Positions 56,841 through 64,000 of a stretch of 64,000 nucleotides of DNA are shown piece after piece. Under the pieces are notes generated by a model. The model saw only the letters and a program-made list of their open reading frames with translations, did no database searches and was not told where the DNA came from. The DNA comes from Siphonodentalium dalli (taxonomy: Eukaryota; Mollusca; Scaphopoda; Gadilida; Siphonodentaliidae), in contig CP136062.1 of the NCBI GenBank assembly GCA_032622095.1, forward strand, positions 141,068,351 to 141,132,350, written 5' to 3'. Both the position numbers and the translations under genes were made by a program. Position 1 is the first letter of the stretch; each line of letters opens with the position of its first letter.

Positions 56841-57169
56841 ACATACAAAAAAAAATATCACCCCCCCCCACATGACCCAGAACCCCACCCTGCCCCCAAC
56901 CAACAGCATTCCACCCTATCTCATATCCTAACTCACAGGTAAATATTTTATTATTTTTTTTAAATTCCCATTACAAGGCAACTCTTCTATGAACTGATAG
57001 ACACATGGCAAGGCAGATAGAGAGATAAAGAGAGCTTCTGCAGCCTTAGGCAGAGTCCCCAGGGAGTGTATTCATGTCATCCATAATTTAAATGAGATTA
57101 ATGGTGTTATCAATGAAGCACCCTTGTTGTTTACATTATCACTCAGTGGTCATTAAAATCAGATTAATT

Positions 57170-58690
57170 TCATTTTCTCAGAGTGCCTGGCATTTGTAGA
57201 ATGAGGTTCCCAGAGGGTGAATTTAGTGACGCTATCCTACACAGCAGGCTAGCATAACCAAATACACTCTCTGAGAACCTTATTCCGCTTAGGCCTCATC
57301 TTCTGGGAAGTATCTAGAGTCTCAAGATCTCATTCTGCTTAGGCCTCATCTTCTGGGAAGTATCTATAGTATCAAATTTACATTGTTGTTAGTTAAATTT
57401 CCCTTCTAGGAAGTTTCTGTATCCCTTAATTTGCAGAAGATAAAATTCATAATTGAGGTGCCCAATGGGTGAACATCACCAATTTCAACTGGGGAACTTC
57501 AATCTTATTCTAGGTCTTCCATAGCAGTTGAGGGCCTTATCAGAATGAGGTCCCCAGAGGGTGAATTTAGTGATACTAGCCCGCTGTGCAGGATACCCTC
57601 ACTAAATTCACCCTCTGGGTACCTCATTCTGCAAATAACAGACAGACTATTTCAAAGCTTGATTCAAGGCTAGCATCACCAAATTCACCATTTGGGGACC
57701 TCATTCTGCTTAGGCCTCATCTTCTGGGAAGTATCTATAGTATCAAATTTACATTGTTGTTAGTTAAATTTCCCTTCTAGGAAGTTTCTGTATCCCTTAA
57801 TTTGCAGAAGATAAAATTCATGATTGAGGTGCCCTATGGGTGAACATCACCAATTTCAACTGGGGAACTTCAATCTTATTCTAGGTCTTCAATAGCAGTT
57901 GAGGGCCTTATCAGAATGAGGTCCCCAGAGGGTGAATTTAGTGATACTAGCCCGCTGTGCAGGATAGCCTCACTAAATTCACCCTCTGGGTACCTCATTC
58001 TGCAAATAACAGACAGACTATTTAAAAGATTGAGTCAAGGCTAGCATCACCAAATTCCACCATTTGGGGACCTCATTCTGCTTAGGCCTCATCTTCTGGG
58101 AAGTATCTATAGTATCAAATTTACATTGTTGTTAGTTAAATTTCCCTTCTAGGAAGTTTCTATATCCCCTAATTTGCAGAAGATAAAATTCATAATTGAG
58201 GGGCCCAATGGGTGAACATCACCAACTTCAACTGAGGAAATTCAATTTTATTCTAGGTCTTCCATAGCAGTTGAGGACTTTATCAGAATGAGGTCCCCAG
58301 AGGGTGAATTTAGCGTCACTAAATTCACCCTCTGGGGACCTCACTCTGCAAATGACAGACACACTATCACACTATTTCAAGGCTTGTTGTATAATACATT
58401 GTGTTGCTTGAGGCCAGGCATACACAATGTAGGAACAGACACGCTTTTTGTGATGCTATCCGGCACAGCAGTCTAGTATCACCAAATTCACCCTCTGGCG
58501 ACCTCATTCTGCTTAGGCCTCATCTTCTGGGAAGTATCTATAGTATCAAATTTACATTGTTGTTAGTTAAATTTCCCTTCTAGGAAGTTTCTATATCCCC
58601 TAATTTGCAGAAGATAAAATTCATAAATGAGGTGCCCAATGGGTGAATATCACCAACTTCAACTGGGGAACTTAATTTTTATCCTTATCA
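57170..58690. repeat. 372-bp tandem repeat, three full units
   Basis: CAGAATGAGGTCCCCAGAGG starts at about 57540, 57912 and 58285 (spacing 372-373). Each unit contains an inverted pair GAGGGTGAATTTAGTG / CACTAAATTCACCCTC, GGCCTCATCTTCTGGGAAGT, GTTAGTTAAATTTCCCTTCT, and AATTTGCAGAAGATAAAATT. A partial fourth unit is at 57170-57540. The third unit has lost most of its hairpin loop. Confidence 0.88.
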
Positions 58691-59829
58691 GATTTGTGAA
58701 AATGGGATCACAAAGTCAAATAAGGGCAGAGCAAGAGACTTAACTATTTCACTACATAGTAATTCTTAAAATATGTTTGCAAGAACTAGTTGGCTTATAT
58801 AGAATGGAATGTTCTTCCTTGACTGCAATTCAGATTTTTTTAATGGGGTCACCTGGTCAAATAGGGGCCAAGCGAAGGACAGTTTCCCTCTTAATATGCT
58901 TCCTTCACAAGGACCATCAGGTCTATTTGACTGATATTTATGATATGTATGAAGGGTTCTTTGGTGTCAGGGATTCAAATTTATTCAGATAGTCTAGTCG
59001 TAATTCTCAGAAAAGACATTTCTAGAAGCATTTCCGCGGAAAAGTGTCAAACCAACTTTTTTACCATAATTTGAAGGTGCCGAACACGAATAGACTGCCT
59101 GTCGCCCGATTGGATGAACATATGGTTCAATAAAAGGCTTTTAAAATCTTCGTGTTTTCTTGGCTGGAGGGTTGTTGATACGGCACCGTACAACGTCATA
59201 TGAAATCACGTAACTGGCCTTGAACATACTCAAACTTATATACTCCTCGCGGAACGTTCAAAGCCGAGTTGTATCATTATACTATCATCACAGTAATAAT
59301 TCTGAAACATTAACATCATATTAATCAGACATTGCTGTTTTGTATATTTATCGACGATTCTCGTAAGAATTCGCTTATAGTCAGGGAGCCAATAGGGGTA
59401 CCCTTGCACCCGCCCCATGTGACTTAACTTCACCCCACTCATTTTGTTCCTTATTATGTCCTTCAACTTTTAAGCAATGTTAATAAGAAAAAAAAGTGGC
59501 CGTGTAGACTTCAGACAAGATGGCGTCCATCCTGGCCGCCATTTTTCAGATCAGACCCTAAGTCAGTTTTATGCAAATTATAGCGGGAAAATCTAGTAAA
59601 ATGTATACAAATGTATATATTTTCGTGAAGCTAAGACATAATGACACTTTTTTGGCGCAAAATTGAAACTCACCCTCCAAGATGGCCGCCAAAATGGCCG
59701 CCGGAAGTTGAAAATATGACGTTTGTTTTTCCACAAATATCTTCTAGATCAGTTCATATTGTTTGGAACTGGTTGAGTAATATGACTTTATTTTGTGTTT
59801 TGTATATTAACTGATAATTGGAGCGGCGT

Positions 59830-62125
59830 GTATGAATACAGTATACAGCTAATTGCTGAATTGTCATGTGTGAGGTGTATATGCAAGTACGGAAGGTATA
59901 AGTGGCCGTGTGTGTGGGTATTCGTATATCTGGAAGGGCTCACCATTGGTGAGGTGTATATGTATACCTGGATTGACCCTATGGTCATGGGTATGGCGAA
60001 TATGTATACATGTAGTGGCTGTATGGTCCATAGTGAGATGAATATGTATGCACTGAGTGAATGTATGATCGTGAATGTGGTGCATATGTATACATAGAGT
60101 GACTATATGGTCATGTGCCAGGTGTAGGAGTACACCTGGTGTTCATGCATGTTGAATCATGGCTGTATCGTCATTTGTGGTATGTATGGGTATAACCAAG
60201 TATGGCTGTATGGTCAGGTGTACGTGTATAAAGTGGGTGACTATATTGTCATTTGTGTGGTGTTTATGTACATATGGAGTGACTGAGGTAATGGGTGGGT
60301 TGTACATGTGTACCTTGGGTGGCTATCGCTTTCCACAATAACTCAATTATATGTTAATCAATAGAGAGGTCATGTCAGAGAGTTCTCCATCTTTATGGTG
60401 TTTATGCACATGGAGGAAACGTTAAACGTGGAAAGCGTTAGCCACCCATTATCACACAGTCATTCCATATATACATAAACACCACATACACAACAATATA
60501 GTGACCCAATGTTTAAATGTACACCTGACCCATTACCACGGATGACCATACATCCATGAGTCACAATGGAGGCCCACCGGGTATACTCCTCAACATGACC
60601 CATAACCATATAGTCACTCCGTGTATACCCATGCATTCACCTCACGATTGGCCATACGATAATCCCCTGTATACCTATTCTCCACACAGATGGTCAAATA
60701 GACATTCAGTATATACATCAACACCACAACAATGACCATAGAGTCACTCCAGGTATACATATGCACCTCACCAATGGCCATATAGCCACTCGCTTCATAC
60801 ACATACCCTCACCCATGCCATCTGGTATACTCCTTCACCTGACATATGTCCATATAGTCACCCCGTGTGTACCTATTCAAAACATTCATACATGATCATG
60901 GTCAATCCTTGTATACATATTCACCTCATTATTGGCCATGTCACTCCATGTATCCCTATGTGTCGCACCATAGCCGAATAGCGACACAAGATATACTAAT
61001 ACACCCCAGCTATGTCAGAAAAATCACTCCATGTATGCATATGCACCTCACACATGGCCATATAGCCACTCGCTATATACACATACCCCTCGCCCATGAC
61101 CATATAGCAACACGTGTGTATGCCCGTATAACTTACACATGACCATACCGCCACGAGTCACCAAGCAGGAACACCAGGTATACTCATACACCTGACACAT
61201 GACCGTTTAGTCACTCCATGTATAGATATTCATTACATTTATGATCATACAGTCATTCCTTGTATACCTATATGTACTCATATCACCATTGACCATACAG
61301 TCACTACATGTATACCTATTCCACACACATAGTCATATAACCACTCGATATATACATATGCAGCCCACCCTAGACCATAGTCACTCCATGTATACATATA
61401 CACCTCACCAACAGCTATTCAGCCCTTCCAGATATACAAAAAACCTGCACACACGACCACCCATACCTTCCATACTTGCTTATACACCTCACACATGACA
61501 ATTCAGCAACTCACTGTATAATCATACACGTCATCCATGATCATACAGCTAATCCCTATACACCCACCAATGATAATACATCCACGAGATATATAAATAT
61601 ATACCACAAGGACACTCCTATATACCCACACGCTCGATAATGTCCACCCAGCTTACTCCATGTATGCATATACACTTCAATCATGACAGTCATTCTATGT
61701 ATACCTATACATATTACCCGTAACCATAAAATAACTCCCTATTTATCCACACACCCCACCCATGATCATACAGACAACACATGTACATCCAACCCATGAC
61801 CCTACAGTCACTCCATATATACATAATCAACACACAGATGACCATGTAACTATATTCATTATTTCATACATCACATCAATGTCCATACAGGCACATCGGG
61901 TGCACCCGTACTGGATATACACAACCATACAACATACAGTCACTCCATTCATACCGATTCACCTCACACATGACCATGACCTCTCCCTGTATACCTATAC
62001 ATCTTACAATGGACAACCCACAAATAACCATATAGTCACTCCTTGTGTACCTATTCACATCATTCATGACATACAATAACTCCCTGTATACCTATTCACC
62101 TCAACTATGATCATAGAGTAACCCA
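59830..62125. repeat. ~42-bp minisatellite with an orientation switch
   Basis: The unit, about 42 bp, reads in one orientation GAGGTGTATATGTATACCTG, then GAGTGACTATATGGTCATG. From 59830 to about 60340 it runs in that sense; after a 110-bp switch region it runs in the opposite sense to about 62125, roughly fifty units in all. Because 42 is divisible by three and the units lack stops in one frame, repetitive open frames of up to about 105 codons appear on both strands; they are not genes. Confidence 0.85.
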
Positions 62126-63037
62126 CTGACTACCATTTTGGCATCCACCCTGCATCCAGTTGATATTTTTTGTTACCATAATGGACCAGAATAGCCAAAG
62201 ATTATGGTTCATCTCGGTTCCGTCTCAACGTTCCGCCCATTTCCATTCAATAATATGGCCAGAATCACAAAAGAGCTTCTCGGCAAAATTTCATACTTTA
62301 AAATGAATTTGTCATGCCCCATACGGAACTGGGACAACCAGAATAGAACATATAGTTGTCAGTTAATTAACTAACACGTATAATAACCAAGTGAGTCACA
62401 ATTTACTACCTTTTCGGATAACACAGAGAATAATGTTCAGGATATATGTAAAACAAAACTTTTTACAAATTTGGTTGCCATTTTGGAAGCCATCTTGAGT
62501 AATTTGGTCTATAGATACCTTAGTGTGACACATTTAAGATAGACCAAAACAATAAACACATTTGAATCCAGAGACAGTTACATTTTACCAATGATAGTTG
62601 CATTTTACTTGAAAAAATGGTCTATACCTGAAAAGTTAATTTTTGCCGATATTTATGTCCAGTTTTTGAGAGAAAAGTCCAATATTTTTGGTGATGTCAG
62701 TGGTAACAATAGTAACAATTAACCATGGTGCATCAGATATGTCAGTATTCAATGTATAGGAGGCAGTTTTATACATCAACCACAACTTGTAAGCGATTGC
62801 AGGACACGCTGGGGCAATATTTACCATTTTCCATATTTTGGCGGTCATTTTGGCAGCCATTTTGAGCCAAAGTAAGAATTTTGGTTCCAATGAGTTGGAA
62901 TATTCATAGGTAATGATATGCCTCACTTACATTACAAAGTTCTGTTCATTTCTTGTTGAAATATGACTAAAATCCCAATTGTGATTTTTTTGTGAAATTT
63001 TATGACGTGTTCCAATAATTGCATATTTAATTGCTCC
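62126..63037. other. Inner part of foldback D
   Basis: Contains ATGGC-rich boxes (62470 GCCATTTTGGAAGCCATCTT, 62840) but no coding region; the 62636-62926 (-) frame is part of the repeat. Confidence 0.5.
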
Positions 63038-63539
63038 AATGATCAGTTAATATACAAAACACAATATAAAGTCACATTACTCAAGCAGTTCCAAACGGCA
63101 TGAACTGGTCTAGAAGATATTTGTGAAAAAACGTCATATTTTCAACTTAATCCTGATTCACAGAACTTTCAACCGGGTGTGATTTCATGAAGAGCGTTCA
63201 TTTATTAAATAACATACTTGTCCATATATGTATAGCAGATGATGAGATAGTTATGACAGAAAGGTCACGAGGGGTGATTCAAATAACAAAGTATTCCCAT
63301 GTTCATGAGATATGTATAACGAGTGTGATATATGTCTCGATATTGACTTTCTGTATTTTCGCGGCAATAAAAACAGTATGTGACTTTAAGTTGATTTTAT
63401 GGGTGAAATATGGGTCACAGGCAGCGACAGGCACCCTCATTGGATTCAGCATACTTGAATTATGCTAGAAAACTTAGTTTCATGCTTTTCCCCAAAAATG
63501 CCTCTAGGTTTCTAGTATTCCACAAATGTAGCTTTTCCG

Positions 63540-63970
63540 ACCAGACTAAGATGGGGTCACCCGGTTAAATAGGGTGGGACCAGGGACATAACTATATGTC
63601 TCTTATAGTAATTCTTAAAATGTCTTCTCAAGGGATTTTGGACTATTTAGCTTACATATAGTATGGAGGAATCAGGAAGATCCTTTAGTGACTGAGATAC
63701 AGATTTGTTAAAATGAGGTCAACCTGTCAAGAAATGGCAGTCTATGGGGAGTTAACACTTTTGTGTCCAATAAAATCATAGAAATACCAAATTCATTAAA
63801 ACATCTACCTTGGAACCACCTGACTGATTGGTCTGACATACATGTATTGTGTTTTGGGTCCATGGATAATTGGGCTTCAAACATGTTTAAATGGTTTTAG
63901 AAAAAGGCGCTTGTGAGATTGGAAATTTCCAACAATTGAGAAAGTTTGAGGTGTCGGTTGTGAAATTCCA
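63540..63970. repeat. Continuation of the ~150-bp mollusc-type units
   Basis: GATGGGGTCACCCGGTTAAA, CCAGGGACATAACTATATG and AGATTTGTTAAAATGAGGTC match the units at 56.1-56.8 kb in the same orientation. Two to three diverged units run to the window edge. Confidence 0.7.
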
Positions 63971-64000
63971 ACCTAAGACTTGGGAGTCTGGATCCCGGTC

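Larger units (their letters stand above)
59370..63480. mobile_element. Foldback element D, diverged relative of A and B
   Basis: The left part (59380-59720) shares ACTTAACTTCACCCCACT, AATAAGAAAAAAAAGTGGCC, AGACAAGATGGCGTCCATC and AAGATGGCCGCCAAAATGGC with the outer arm of A and B. An arm at about 59705-59818 (AAATATGACGTTTGTT...GTATATTAACTGAT) is mirrored at 63038-63152. The right arm also has TGGCGGTCATTTTGGCAGCC (62839). Between the arms is a 2.3-kb minisatellite. The outer right boundary is uncertain; the left end of the flanking mollusc repeat resumes near 63540. Confidence 0.6.

Noticed and set aside
59795-60097. 100-codon frame reading MYTW.../MV... repeats
   Set aside because: Product of the 42-bp minisatellite, whose length is divisible by three; mirror frames appear on the other strand.
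61762-62079. 105-codon His/Thr/Pro-rich frame
   Set aside because: Same minisatellite in the opposite orientation; no start context or domain.

Overview
This window is AT-rich, intron-containing animal DNA, most probably from a bivalve mollusc. The class-level call rests on the style of the repeats: non-coding elements with CCGTCCGTCCG tracts, roughly 150-170 bp core units reading 'GGTCACTGGGTCAAAT' or 'GTCATAACTTGAACAG', and a 'CTGAGACGAAGTCTCCGG' leader. I know this kind of repeat from oysters, mussels, clams and scallops. There is no operon structure, no tRNA or rRNA gene that I can recognise, and no CRISPR array. Almost every open frame of 60-170 codons is a chance frame or lies inside a repeat.

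The one host gene I can name is on the + strand at 52.7-54.8 kb. Three consecutive exons with good splice sites and compatible phases encode the N-terminal SNH region of an SS18/SS18L1 (SYT/CREST) homologue, a subunit of BAF-type SWI/SNF chromatin remodellers. The first coding exon and the C-terminal QPGY-rich exons are not visible here. Weaker candidate host exons are listed at 9.91-10.03 kb (-), 24.3-24.5 kb (-), 36.0-36.25 kb (+) and 36.83-37.09 kb (-).

Layout: 1-2.3 kb holds a small inverted-repeat element filled with an 11/19-bp AT minisatellite. 2.3-7.93 kb is a dead non-LTR retrotransposon (AP endonuclease plus reverse transcriptase) interrupted by a 470-bp TTAA-flanked foldback MITE and by a 2.1-kb repeat block. 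10.5-16.6 kb is a 5-kb foldback element (copy A) carrying a 1.1-kb hairpin-ended insertion. 16.9-19.3 kb is a 2.4-kb inverted-repeat element with a 1.25-kb element (52-bp inverted ends, 9-bp target duplication) inside it. 20.5-24.4 kb holds palindromic MITEs and CTTAAGCG repeat clusters. 24.7-32.7 kb is a roughly 190-bp satellite array split by at least four insertions. 33.4-35.7 kb has a Stowaway-like palindrome and a roughly 205-bp satellite. 37.8-48.8 kb is a three-level nest: an outer element with TACCGTAAAC ends, foldback copy B inside it, and four further elements inside copy B. 48.9-49.6 kb is a minus-strand Jockey-like reverse transcriptase remnant. 52.4-55.1 kb carries the SS18 exons among intronic repeats. 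56-64 kb is a mollusc-type tandem repeat interrupted by a 372-bp triplicated repeat and by a third foldback element (D), whose loop is a 42-bp minisatellite that switches orientation.

The strongest signals are the 5-kb foldback family, whose arms carry repeated AAGATGGCGGC (YY1-type) motifs about 170 bp apart, and the 1.1-kb element that ends in a roughly 150-bp hairpin. Where an intact paralogous copy exists in the window, nested insertions can be subtracted: copies A and B both reduce to about 5.0 kb, which supports the element boundaries. All family assignments rest on reading the sequence by eye; no database search was possible.
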